From Aureispira sp964404215 (GTDB lineage Bacteria > Bacteroidota > Bacteroidia > Chitinophagales > Saprospiraceae), in NCBI GenBank assembly GCA_964404215.1, contig CAYOJF010000030.1, positions 1 through 50,420 on the forward strand: a DNA stretch of 50,420 nt, given 5' to 3'. Below, piece after piece: positions 1-8,239 of this stretch (positions are counted from its first letter, which is position 1; each line of letters begins with the position of its first letter). Made by a program: the position numbers and the translations under genes. Below the pieces are notes generated by a model. The model saw only the letters and a list, made by a program, of their open reading frames with translations. It was not told the DNA's origin and did not search any database.

Positions 1-770
1 ATATTACTGTAAGTACTGCCCAAAGAAGGATGCTGAGAATGGTAGAGTGTAGTGCGTATTGCTACTACCTTTTGATAATAAGCGAGAGCCTCTACCATCA
101 AGAATTGTTTTTCCTTGATAAAGGCAATGTTATTATAAATTCGGGCCAGCCAATCTGGAGATAGAGTAGATTGGTGTTGTTGGTAAACTTGCTCAGATTC
201 TTCCAAAATACGTTGAGCAGCAAAAAACTTAGATTCTTTAGAGAGGATACTACTCTGTAGTAATTTTAGTTTCAGAACGGTTGTAGTAGGAATAGTATCC
301 AAATACTGATAGGTGTCCAGTGCTTTTTGTATCCAATGGAGTGTTTCTTTATTTTTTCCTTGCAAAAAATAAGTTTGAGCAATGAAAACTTCTACCGAGG
401 CATATTCTTTATGCTTTTTGCCAAATGTTTTTTCGTAAATATTTAATGCTTTAGCGGCATTTTTTTGAGCATTTGGATATTGAGTCAATCCTCTATGGAT
501 ACTACCTAGATTATAATAAGCGTCACCAAGTTTATTGGTTGTACCTTTTTTTTTGAGGAGAATAATTTCGGATTGAGTAGCACGAATAGCAGCAGGGTAG
601 TCTTTTTTTTGGACATAGAGCTTAGTCAGTTGATGATAGACTTCAACTAAACTATCGGTACTTAAAGTAGGGTTCTCTAACTGTTGTTCTAGGGTTGGTA
701 TATTGGATTGAGCAGTTAGGGTATGTAGCATCAAAAAGCAAAGGACTATATTACAAAATAGCTTCTTCAT
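1..770 (-). CDS. Secreted TPR-repeat protein, C-terminus cut off by the window edge
   Basis: Reading the minus strand from the ATG at 770 gives an uninterrupted frame to base 1. It opens with a signal peptide (MKKLFCNIVLCFLMLHTLTA, then Q) followed by helical tetratricopeptide-like repeats, with motifs such as LGDAYYNLGSIHRGL, YASVEVFIAQTYFLQG and LARIYNNIAFIKEKQ. About 256 residues are visible and no stop is reached. TPR domains are protein-interaction scaffolds; in this phylum secreted TPR proteins are often fused to a CHAT protease or a signalling domain, but that part would lie outside the window. The ATG overlaps the end of the cupin gene by 20 bases, which suggests translational coupling and makes it the last visible gene of the 2965-to-1 operon. 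Confidence 0.8.
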   Translation of the reverse strand, partial: MKKLFCNIVLCFLMLHTLTAQSNIPTLEQQLENPTLSTDSLVEVYHQLTKLYVQKKDYPAAIRATQSEIILLKKKGTTNKLGDAYYNLGSIHRGLTQYPNAQKNAAKALNIYEKTFGKKHKEYASVEVFIAQTYFLQGKNKETLHWIQKALDTYQYLDTIPTTTVLKLKLLQSSILSKESKFFAAQRILEESEQVYQQHQSTLSPDWLARIYNNIAFIKEKQFLMVEALAYYQKVVAIRTTLYHSQHPSLGSTYSN

Positions 771-1110
771 CTTCTTGCCAATAAGGTTCTACAATACAAA
801 TAAACACTAAATCAACGGTACCTGTATTTTGAATATATTGCGACTGATGAGCGGGAACCAAAAAAATGTCGTCTTGTTTGACTTCCATCGTTTCGTCACC
901 AATAAACATTTTGCCTTCTCCTTGTAGGATATAATAACTTTCGGAGCTTTGGAGGGTATGTGGTAGCGATGAGTTGCCAACAGCTACCCGAGCATGAGCT
1001 ACACTATACCCAATGGATAGATTATCTTTTTTGGGGTGCATTATCTCTCTTAGTCGAGTAGCATCTCCTGCTACAAATTCTGGACTATCAGTTAGTTTTT
1101 TATGGAACAT
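751..1110 (-). CDS. Small single-domain cupin protein
   Basis: A 119-residue protein with the conserved cupin beta-barrel pattern: LPHTLQSSESYYILQGEGKM is the first cupin motif (H, then E, then G) and DDIFLVPAHQSQYIQNTG is the second (PxxxxQxxxNxG). Such cupins bind a metal and act as sugar-phosphate isomerase-like or small-molecule-binding proteins; the substrate cannot be read from the sequence. The frame extends upstream to a TTG at 1155, but that would overlap the permease gene, so I chose the ATG at 1110 (MFHKKLTDSPEF), 13 bases after the permease stop. No signal peptide, so cytoplasmic. It sits between a permease and a secreted TPR gene in one apparent operon. Confidence 0.8.
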   Translation of the reverse strand: MFHKKLTDSPEFVAGDATRLREIMHPKKDNLSIGYSVAHARVAVGNSSLPHTLQSSESYYILQGEGKMFIGDETMEVKQDDIFLVPAHQSQYIQNTGTVDLVFICIVEPYWQEDEEAIL

Positions 1111-1123
1111 AAAGCATAGGTTT

Positions 1124-2965
1124 TTAGCTGAATCGAATGGCTTTAACAGGATCAATCCTAGTCACTAACCAAGAAGGAATAATTAATACTAAAAGTGTAA
1201 TCAATAGTGTCCCTATATTCAACGCTAATATAGCAGACCAGTTGAGTTCTACAGGAGCAACAGAGACATAATAGAGATCTTCTGGCAAAGTAATAATACC
1301 AAACTGCATTTGTATTAAACACAATCCAATACCAATTAGATTTCCCCAAAACAAACCATAACCAACTATATAGGCGGCATTGTACAAGAAAATTTTACGA
1401 ATAGACCAATCTTGAGCACCCAACGCCTTGAGAATTCCAATCATATTGGTGCGTTCTAGGATCAGGATCATCAATGAAGTTGTCATGTTGATAATCGAAA
1501 CCAGAATCATAAACAACAAAATCACTTTTTCGTTGGTATCGGTTAGGTTTAACCAATCAAAAATATTAGGTTCAAGCTCTTTAATCGTATTGCTATATTG
1601 TTCTTTTCCTAGTAAGACTACATAATTGGTATATTCACCAAAGGCATCTAAATCATCCAAGTTATCTACAAATATTTCAAAACCAGAAATTTGTTCAGGT
1701 AAGTGTTGGTTCAGACGGTTGATAGAATGCCAATTGACAAAGATTGTTTTTTGTAGAGCTTCTTCTTCTGGAGGGGTATAAATACCAGCAATAGTATAAT
1801 TGAAATCATGGAGTGCTCCATCCGTATCTCTAAATCTAAGGGAAAGTGAATCACCAACAGTTACATTCTGTATATAAGCTACACGAGAAGGGATGACGGT
1901 CTGTAGACTGGTAGTGTCACTTAGGTCAAAAACAGTTCCTGCTTGTAAGCGACTTTCTACCATTGCCCAGTTATTGCCAGTGGCTTCTGTGAGTCCCATG
2001 AGTGTAATTCTATCCTCAGCTAGATAGAGTTCTGTACCATAATTTTTGAAAGGACGCCAGTTGTTGAGTTGTTGTATTTTACGGATATCAACCATCGCAA
2101 ATCGTCGATCATATTCTTCTAGTCCTGTTTTGTAAATTCCTTTTACTTTGAATTTCCTTGCCAATGAATTGCCATCTTGGACAAAATAAATCAGAAAGGT
2201 ATCATCTAATTTCAATTCTAGTCTTCTAGCAGTAGTTCTTGAAATGAGTACTCCATCTGTCGCAGCATCATTTTGAGTTTCTAGTACATCTCCTTCTTGT
2301 ATATATTGCTTTAGGAAGTCCCAGTCATAGTCAGCCCCAACACCTCGGAGTATGATTCCTTCGATCTGCTTTTTGGTTTTGATAATCCCTTCTTTACTGA
2401 CATAGGATTGAATGTGTTTAATACCGCCTTGTGTTACTTTTTGTGTATCTCTCTGGATTAGGAGATAACTGTGCTGAGTAGCTAAAAAAGTACTGATACT
2501 TAACAAGATCAAAGTGAGTAGTGTGCGAAACGTTTTATTAATGCGATTGGTAATAAATTTAGATTTGTACAGTGCAATCGTCAAAAACAATAAGAAAAGG
2601 GCTGCTAATAGCTCAAGAGCTATTAAGTTAGCAGGAATGGACAATAAGAGATCGGTTTCTTGTGTCGTATAAGTTATTTTTTGAATGGTATCAATAGCAG
2701 GGTAGTAATCTTGGTTTTGAGGCATTGGACTACCTTCAAACGCATAGCTAGAAGGGGCATGGTTGCTCGTGATGTGTATATGTCCCCAAAAACCGAATAC
2801 TTTTTCAGAAATAGTGTTCTTGAAACCAGCTACGATAGAGGTCGCAATAATCATAATGACCATACTTAATGCAATAGCTACAACAGCCAAACGAAGTATC
2901 GCTCTAGAGAATGATTTTTTGGCGGAACGTCCAACCCTGCTGGCTATAAAAAATTCTAAATTCAA
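1124..2965 (-). CDS. Enlarged LolC/LolE-like ABC transporter permease (FtsX/MacB fold)
   Basis: Inner-membrane permease of the LolC/E-MacB-FtsX family, whose members usually extract lipoproteins or drive periplasmic mechanotransmission with a separate ATPase. The first helix (about residues 25-48), the periplasmic domain and three C-terminal helices ending in DPVKAIRFS fit the family. At 613 residues it is about 200 longer than usual; the paralogue at 18530-19768 has 412. Two causes are visible. About 85 extra residues (97-182) add two hydrophobic helices (109-134 and 147-170). A tandem duplication makes residues 332-420 a diverged copy of 214-303 (IAGIY versus VKGIY, SINRLN versus KIQQLN). 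The conserved N-terminus MNLEFFIA starts at a TTG codon; no in-frame ATG precedes it. No ATPase gene is adjacent. Confidence 0.88.
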   Translation of the reverse strand: MNLEFFIASRVGRSAKKSFSRAILRLAVVAIALSMVIMIIATSIVAGFKNTISEKVFGFWGHIHITSNHAPSSYAFEGSPMPQNQDYYPAIDTIQKITYTTQETDLLLSIPANLIALELLAALFLLFLTIALYKSKFITNRINKTFRTLLTLILLSISTFLATQHSYLLIQRDTQKVTQGGIKHIQSYVSKEGIIKTKKQIEGIILRGVGADYDWDFLKQYIQEGDVLETQNDAATDGVLISRTTARRLELKLDDTFLIYFVQDGNSLARKFKVKGIYKTGLEEYDRRFAMVDIRKIQQLNNWRPFKNYGTELYLAEDRITLMGLTEATGNNWAMVESRLQAGTVFDLSDTTSLQTVIPSRVAYIQNVTVGDSLSLRFRDTDGALHDFNYTIAGIYTPPEEEALQKTIFVNWHSINRLNQHLPEQISGFEIFVDNLDDLDAFGEYTNYVVLLGKEQYSNTIKELEPNIFDWLNLTDTNEKVILLFMILVSIINMTTSLMILILERTNMIGILKALGAQDWSIRKIFLYNAAYIVGYGLFWGNLIGIGLCLIQMQFGIITLPEDLYYVSVAPVELNWSAILALNIGTLLITLLVLIIPSWLVTRIDPVKAIRFS

Positions 2966-3405
2966 GGTATTGTTTTTAGTCGATCGAAAGGTGTTTAACT
3001 TACTTTTTGTGAAAGTCTTCCCTCTGTAGTTTTATTACAAAGTACTAAAAGTACCACTTTTTAAATATTATATTCTACTTGCTGTCTCAAAAATGCTAAA
3101 AATAGCCACTTTGCTCTATATTTTGCATTTAGAATTTTAGTTGCTTGAGTTTACTTTTGTTGTCTTTTTTATTGGTTTTTGTTTGTTTTTATAAAATATT
3201 AATTGGTTTTGTTTAAATATTGTGAAATTATAATTGAAAACTATTTTAAGGTGTTAACTATTATTGTCTTCTTTTTACAAAAATAGGTTTGTTTTAGTCT
3301 TTCAGTTTTATTTATCTTTGACCTGATTAATTTAGAAGGTTGTTAATATCAGACAGATACGTTACAAAAAAATAACCTTTCACATTCTAAAAAAACATTA
3401 TAGTT
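2966..3405. other. 440-base divergent intergenic region upstream of metK
   Basis: AT-rich spacer between the minus-strand permease and metK. It contains the metK promoter (3288-3320) and a metK leader of about 80 bases in which AAGGTT (3336-3341) can pair with AACCTT (3374-3379). There is an imperfect direct repeat of about 18 bases: one copy near 3042-3060 (core CTAAAAGTACCACTTT) and one near 3092-3110 (core CTAAAAATAGCCACTTT). No coding frame is convincing. Confidence 0.5.
3288..3320 (+). promoter_or_regulatory. Bacteroidota-type promoter of metK
   Basis: TTTG at 3288-3291 is followed after 21 bases by TATCTTTG at 3313-3320, matching the -33 TTTG / -7 TAnnTTTG consensus of the Bacteroidota housekeeping sigma factor. 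The predicted transcript start is near 3326, giving a leader of about 80 bases. Confidence 0.7.
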
Positions 3406-4635
3406 ATGCCATACTATTTCACATCTGAATCTGTATCAGAAGGACACCCAGACAAAGTAGCAGATCAAATTTCTGATGCTATTATTGATGCTTTTTTGGC
3501 ACAAGATGCCAGCTCAAAAGTTGCTTGTGAAACTTTCGTAACAACAGGACAAGTAGTAGTAGGTGGAGAAGTACGTTCTCAAGCCTATGTTGATGTACAA
3601 AAAGTAGTTCGTGATGTAATTACGAAAATAGGATATACAAAATCTGAATACCAATTTGATGCAAAATCTTGTGGAGTAATGTCTGCTATTCACGAACAAT
3701 CTGCGGATATCGCACAAGGGGTAGATGTAGGTAAGTCAGAAGAAGAGCAAGGAGCAGGTGATCAAGGAATGATGTTTGGTTATGCTACTGATGAAACAGA
3801 TAACTACATGCCATTAGCATTGGATCTAGCACACCGTATTTTGGTAGAATTGGCAGATATGCGTAGAGAGGCAACCGATATTCCTTATTTGCGTCCAGAT
3901 GCTAAATCTCAGGTAACATTGGAATACAATGATGATGATCAACCAGTACGTATTGATACAATTGTATTGTCTACACAACACGATGATTTTGCTGATGAGC
4001 CAACAATGCTTCAAACAATCAAAGAAGACATTATCAATAAATTGATGCCAAGAGTTATCAGTCAATTACCAGAACGTGTTAAGGCATTGTTCAATGATGA
4101 AATTACTTATCACATTAACCCTACTGGTAAGTTTGTTATTGGTGGACCACACGGAGATACAGGATTGACAGGTCGTAAGATTATTGTAGATACTTACGGT
4201 GGTAAAGGTGCTCACGGTGGTGGTGCGTTCTCTGGAAAAGATTCTTCTAAAGTAGACCGTTCTGCAGCCTATGCTACTCGTCACATTGCTAAAAACTTGG
4301 TAGCAGCGGGTTTAGCAAAACAATGTTTAGTACAGGTAGCCTACGCTATTGGTGTAGCTAAGCCAGTTGGTCTTTATGTCAATACTTATGGTACTGCCAA
4401 TGTTGATTTGTCAGATGGAGAAATCGCTACTAAAGTAAATGAATTATTCGATCTACGTCCAGCAGCTATTGTTCGTAACTTAGGTTTGAATAACCCAATC
4501 TATTTGCCAACAGCAGCATATGGTCATATGGGACGTCAGCCAGGTACAGTAACTGTAGGTGGTAAAGAGTTTGAAACATTTACATGGGAAAAACTAGACA
4601 GAGTTGCAGATGTAAAAGCAACTTTCGGACTATAA
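3406..4635 (+). CDS. metK: S-adenosylmethionine synthase
   Basis: Makes S-adenosylmethionine from methionine and ATP in the cytoplasm, supplying the methyl donor for enzymes such as the two methyltransferases encoded nearby. All signature motifs are present: SESVSEGHPDKVADQISDA near the N-terminus (ATP and metal binding), GAGDQGMMFGYA in the middle, GGPHGDTGLTGRKI, and the glycine-rich GGGAFSGKDSSKVDRSAAY. At 409 residues it has normal length and no lesions. The ATG at 3406 begins directly with MPYYFTSESVSEGHPD, the usual MetK start. It is transcribed alone, between its own promoter (3288-3320) and a strong terminator (4672-4716). Confidence 0.98.
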   Translation: MPYYFTSESVSEGHPDKVADQISDAIIDAFLAQDASSKVACETFVTTGQVVVGGEVRSQAYVDVQKVVRDVITKIGYTKSEYQFDAKSCGVMSAIHEQSADIAQGVDVGKSEEEQGAGDQGMMFGYATDETDNYMPLALDLAHRILVELADMRREATDIPYLRPDAKSQVTLEYNDDDQPVRIDTIVLSTQHDDFADEPTMLQTIKEDIINKLMPRVISQLPERVKALFNDEITYHINPTGKFVIGGPHGDTGLTGRKIIVDTYGGKGAHGGGAFSGKDSSKVDRSAAYATRHIAKNLVAAGLAKQCLVQVAYAIGVAKPVGLYVNTYGTANVDLSDGEIATKVNELFDLRPAAIVRNLGLNNPIYLPTAAYGHMGRQPGTVTVGGKEFETFTWEKLDRVADVKATFGL

Positions 4636-4671
4636 AAACTTATATGCCTTTCGGCGTAAATAAATATAGAG

Positions 4672-4716
4672 ATACCTTCTTTAGTGTTTGATAACACTTT
4701 AGAAGGTATTTTTTTT
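4672..4716 (+). terminator. Rho-independent terminator of metK
   Basis: ATACCTTCTTTAGTGTT (4672-4688) pairs with AACACTTTAGAAGGTAT (4693-4709) with two internal mismatches and a TGAT loop, followed by a run of T to 4716. Confidence 0.9.
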
Positions 4717-4832
4717 ACTAGTACATTTATTTAGACATGCTCTAAACAACTTCATGCTCTTATTGAATTCAAGCATTACGATGTCATAGAATAGAAATAA
4801 AAAGTTAAATAATATTTAATAGTCTTGAACTA

Positions 4833-4840
4833 TATCTTTG
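4833..4840 (+). promoter_or_regulatory. Possible -7 element for the gene at 4938
   Basis: TATCTTTG matches TAnnTTTG about 97 bases ahead of the ATG. The -33 region is not recognisable, so this is a weak or activator-dependent candidate. Confidence 0.4.
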
Positions 4841-4937
4841 GATGTTAGTTATAGTTTTTGTCTATTAGTAAAAAAAGATACGCTTGATACTTTTGATCAT
4901 CTAGAATTTTATTCTATAAACAATTATTATTTTCCCC

Positions 4938-5540
4938 ATGGCAACATCTAAACAAAACAAAGAAAAGAAGACCCCTAAAAAAGTAGAAAGTGCTTGGAAT
5001 GAGGTATGGGTAGATACAACCTTTCATACCAAGAATAATTTTTATCATATTTCTAATTATGGAAGAATTAGGAGTACCTCTAAAACTACGGGGAATGAAT
5101 CTATTATAAAGGGGGCACATTGTAGTAAACAAGTATTTCTTAATGTAATTCAACCAGATGGTACTAGAGGAGTTTGTTCTGTTCGTAAGTTTGTAGCCAA
5201 GCATTTTTGTGAGCAACCAAGTGAAGAACATATCCGTGTGATCAATTTGGATCAAGATTTTAAGAATAATAGCTGGCTTAATTTGAAATGGTTGACACTA
5301 GATGAGTGGCAGCAGTGGAATCTAGAGTCTAGATCCTATAAGGAGGGGCGTCAGAAACTAAAAGAAATTTATAAGTTAAATCCTACGAAGGTTCGTTTGA
5401 TTAAGGAGCGTTTGCAAGGAGGTAAAGTGAAGCCCAAAACGGTTGCCAAACAGTTTAAGGTGAGCTTATCTACGATTAACCGCATACAGAATGGCAAACG
5501 ATGGGCAAATGTAAAAATAGAAACTCCTAAGAAGCAATAA
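4938..5540 (+). CDS. NUMOD4/HNH-like DNA-binding protein with C-terminal helix-turn-helix, nuclease site degenerate
   Basis: A 200-residue basic protein. A lysine-rich tail (1-16) is followed by a NUMOD4-like module (about 20-50; EVWV...NFYHISNYGRIRS), the DNA-reading motif of phage homing endonucleases. Residues 84-120 match the HNH_3 layout (RKFVAKHF, then VINLDQDFKNN, then NLKWLT). The catalytic histidine expected at position 103 (family pattern VxHxD) is asparagine, so cleavage activity is doubtful. Residues about 164-187 (KPKTVAKQFKVSLSTINRIQ) form a helix-turn-helix like those following NUMOD domains. I infer a domesticated homing-endonuclease derivative acting as a DNA-binding protein or regulator. 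It is monocistronic, converging on the DUF885 gene. Confidence 0.75.
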   Translation: MATSKQNKEKKTPKKVESAWNEVWVDTTFHTKNNFYHISNYGRIRSTSKTTGNESIIKGAHCSKQVFLNVIQPDGTRGVCSVRKFVAKHFCEQPSEEHIRVINLDQDFKNNSWLNLKWLTLDEWQQWNLESRSYKEGRQKLKEIYKLNPTKVRLIKERLQGGKVKPKTVAKQFKVSLSTINRIQNGKRWANVKIETPKKQ

Positions 5541-5561
5541 AATTTATGACTAGCTCTATTT

Positions 5562-7436
5562 CTACTGCTTAGGTATACTCTTAGAGCGGATGTATTGATT
5601 AACCAAATCTTCTAGAACATAGAGTGGTAATGCTCCATTTTGTAGCACTACGGCATGAAAATCTTTTAGATCAAATTGATCTCCCAATTGATCTTTTGCT
5701 TTTTGACGCAACTCTAATAGAGTAATCATACCTATTTTGTAGGTAGTTGCTTGTCCTGGCATGACCATGTGTCGCTCTACCATTTTGATACAGTCATTAG
5801 GAGCGTTAGGTGTGTTTTGAGTGTAGTAGTCAATAGCCATTTGTCGTGTCCATTGCTTATCGTGTATACCCACATCCACCACTAGCCTACAAGCTCTCCA
5901 CAGTTCCATGGCCAATCGTCCAAAATCAGCATAAGGGTCCGTATAAAAACCAAGTTCTTTGGGCAAATATTCAGAATAAAGCCCCCAACCTTCTGTGTAG
6001 GCAGTATAGCGAGCATCTAGTCTTCTAAATTTAGGTAGATTATTGATTTCTTGAGCGATAGAAAGCTGCAAGTGATGCCCTGGAATTGCTTCATGATAAG
6101 CAAGTGCTTCCATTTGATAATTTGGCATTTGAGTCATATCATACAGATTGGCGTAATAAATGCCTGGTCTGGATCCATCTGGAGCAGGAGATTGATAAAA
6201 GGCTTTACCAGCAGACTTTTCTCTATAAGGCTCTACTGCTTTGACGATAAGTTCGGCTTTGGGGAGGGTACTAAATAATAGAGGTAGCTGCGGTCGCATG
6301 CTGTCAACAATAGCAGTAACTTTTGATAGATAGGCTGTTTTTCCTGTGGTATTGTTGGGGTAATAAAACTGTTGATCTGTTTGCATGAAATCAAAAAAAG
6401 CTTTTCTATCTCCTTTGAAATCTACGGTTTGCATAATTGCTTCCATCTCTTGATGGATTCGGTTTACTTCATCTTGTCCCAATTCAAAAATCTCGTCTGG
6501 GGTCAAATCAGTTGTTGTTTGCTTTGTTAGTAGGAACTGATAATAATCCTTTCCATTGGGCATTTTCCAGACCCCAGTTTCGTCTGTTGCTTGTGACTCT
6601 AAAGTGGTTAAGTAGGAGGATAATTTTAGGTAGGCAGGTTGCCAGTGTTCTTGAAGTGTACTTTGCAACTGAACTAATAGGGTATCTTTTTGGGGGAGAT
6701 GAGCTACTTTTTTTTCAAAATCCTGATAGATGGGGTGTATGTTACCTGCACTATCTATTGGATAGCCTTCTTGTAGGTTCTGGATAGTTTCTAATACTTT
6801 GGGGAATAAAAAACGAGGTAGTATATTCCCATTGTCTGCTCTAATTTGCAGTTGTGTTATCAGTTCCTCTAGCTTGTTTTCTACTTGACGAACTCTACTA
6901 ATATAAGCGATCGCATCAGACAAAGAGTCAATACGATGGGCATTGATCAATAAAGATGGAATACGAGTATGTACCCCTCGCATTTGGTGGATAGGGTAGT
7001 CATGATGACGATACTGATAGGCTTCTAAGTGTTGTTCTAATTTTTTTTTGAAAAGATGGGTACTAGTTTGAGTTACTTTGTCTAGACATAAACAGGCTAG
7101 GATACTATCGTTGACGTAGGTTAAAGCAGCTTGAACAATATCTTGCTCTACTGCAAAATAGTTTTCGTTCATGGGAGTCCATTGGTCGTAAGTTTCTTTT
7201 TGACCCAAATAGGTTTGCCATTCTGGAGATCGAGCAACTTGTTTCTCAAAATACAAATCAAAATACGCATTTGCTTTTGAACTACCTTCTTGATTGGCAG
7301 CTGCGGTACAGGTTGTTTGTGTATAGTAGGGATCTGGTATTTGACGCTCAAAGGCATATAGGTACCATACATAGCCGATGACGGCTATTGCCAACATAGA
7401 AAAAATAAAGATGTTAAGTTTATAATAGCCTTTCAT
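5562..7436 (-). CDS. DUF885 family predicted zinc metallopeptidase, membrane-anchored
   Basis: A 624-residue DUF885 protein. The N-terminus has one hydrophobic helix (about 7-27) without a clear cleavage site, so an inner-membrane anchor with a periplasmic catalytic part is likely. The family metal-binding motif is intact: H448-E449-A-I-P-G-H454-H455, followed by a second conserved block YTAYTEGWGLYSEYLP. Family members are thought to be metal-dependent carboxypeptidase-like enzymes; the substrate is not deducible. Length matches the family. It converges with the gene at 4938 (21-base gap) and diverges from ccmB. Confidence 0.9.
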   Translation of the reverse strand: MKGYYKLNIFIFSMLAIAVIGYVWYLYAFERQIPDPYYTQTTCTAAANQEGSSKANAYFDLYFEKQVARSPEWQTYLGQKETYDQWTPMNENYFAVEQDIVQAALTYVNDSILACLCLDKVTQTSTHLFKKKLEQHLEAYQYRHHDYPIHQMRGVHTRIPSLLINAHRIDSLSDAIAYISRVRQVENKLEELITQLQIRADNGNILPRFLFPKVLETIQNLQEGYPIDSAGNIHPIYQDFEKKVAHLPQKDTLLVQLQSTLQEHWQPAYLKLSSYLTTLESQATDETGVWKMPNGKDYYQFLLTKQTTTDLTPDEIFELGQDEVNRIHQEMEAIMQTVDFKGDRKAFFDFMQTDQQFYYPNNTTGKTAYLSKVTAIVDSMRPQLPLLFSTLPKAELIVKAVEPYREKSAGKAFYQSPAPDGSRPGIYYANLYDMTQMPNYQMEALAYHEAIPGHHLQLSIAQEINNLPKFRRLDARYTAYTEGWGLYSEYLPKELGFYTDPYADFGRLAMELWRACRLVVDVGIHDKQWTRQMAIDYYTQNTPNAPNDCIKMVERHMVMPGQATTYKIGMITLLELRQKAKDQLGDQFDLKDFHAVVLQNGALPLYVLEDLVNQYIRSKSIPKQ

Positions 7437-7493
7437 TCTTTTTGGAAGTTGATATACTTAAAATTAGTAAATAATATTAATTTTACCCTCAAT

Positions 7494-8156
7494 ATGAATC
7501 TACTATCACAAACTAAGGCTTTATTTTTGAAGGAAGTCCGTCTAGAGCTGCGTCAAAAGTATGCGATCAGCGGGATACTTTTGTATGTCATTTCGACTGT
7601 ATTTGTTGTTTATATCACCTTAGGAGGAGAGGTCGGTGGAGCGATATGGGCCGCTTTATTTTGGATTATTGTTCTGTTTGCTTCGGTCAATGCCGTAGCT
7701 AAGAGCTTTGTGCAAGAATCTGAGAAACGGCAACTCTACTACTACTCTCTGGTAAGTCCTACAGCAGTGATTCTCTCCAAAATGATTTATAATAGCCTTT
7801 TGTTGCTTATTCTTTGTTTTTTAGCATGGGGAGGGCTTTCTTTTGTCTTGAATAATCCAGTCAAAGATAATTGGCTTTTTAGCCAAACGCTTATTTTAGG
7901 TAGTATTGGTTTTTCGATCACTTTTACGTTTATTTCTGCTATTTCGGCGAAAGCCAATCAAAGTGCTACACTGATGGCGATATTGAGCTTTCCTGTGATT
8001 ATTCCCATCTTGATTACGCTGCTTCGTCTCAGCAAGATTGCGATCAATCTGATGGCGGACACAGCCTACTACAAAGATATGCTCATCCTAGGGTGTATTG
8101 ATTTGATTTTGATTAGTCTAGTATTTATGCTCTTTCCTTATTTATGGCGAGATTAG
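7494..8156 (+). CDS. ccmB: Heme exporter protein B (CcmB)
   Basis: A 220-residue integral membrane protein with about six hydrophobic helices and the CcmB opening LFLKEVRLELRQKYAISGIL, plus the conserved QESEKRQLYYYSL...SPTAVILSKMIYN segment. CcmB is the permease subunit of the CcmAB ABC complex used in cytochrome c maturation system I. The frame extends to a TTG at 7449, but the ATG at 7494 (MNLLSQTKALF) gives the usual N-terminus. No ccmA, ccmC, ccmE or ccmF gene is adjacent; its neighbours are a divergent peptidase and an unrelated small membrane protein, so its partners must be elsewhere if it is functional. Confidence 0.92.
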   Translation: MNLLSQTKALFLKEVRLELRQKYAISGILLYVISTVFVVYITLGGEVGGAIWAALFWIIVLFASVNAVAKSFVQESEKRQLYYYSLVSPTAVILSKMIYNSLLLLILCFLAWGGLSFVLNNPVKDNWLFSQTLILGSIGFSITFTFISAISAKANQSATLMAILSFPVIIPILITLLRLSKIAINLMADTAYYKDMLILGCIDLILISLVFMLFPYLWRD

Positions 8157-8239
8157 AGAGAGAAGAGAATGTTGAATGTTTGTCAATTGAGTGAGACTAC
8201 TTAAAAGAGCATTTTGGGACTAATTTCAAGTAATAAAAT

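Larger units (their letters stand above)
4636..4937. other. Intergenic region between metK and the NUMOD4-like gene
   Basis: Contains the metK terminator at 4672-4716 and, at 4833-4840, TATCTTTG, a perfect -7 element for the downstream gene. No convincing -33 TTG sits at the right distance. The rest is AT-rich, with no gene or repeat that I can support. Confidence 0.45.

Noticed and set aside
3326..3405. Known SAM riboswitch in front of metK
   Set aside because: The leader is short and does not show a core motif of SAM-I, SAM-II or related families that I can identify; only a simple stem is possible.
4914..5255. Minus-strand open frame of 113 codons
   Set aside because: Antisense to the NUMOD4-like gene, which has recognisable domains; no support on the opposite strand.
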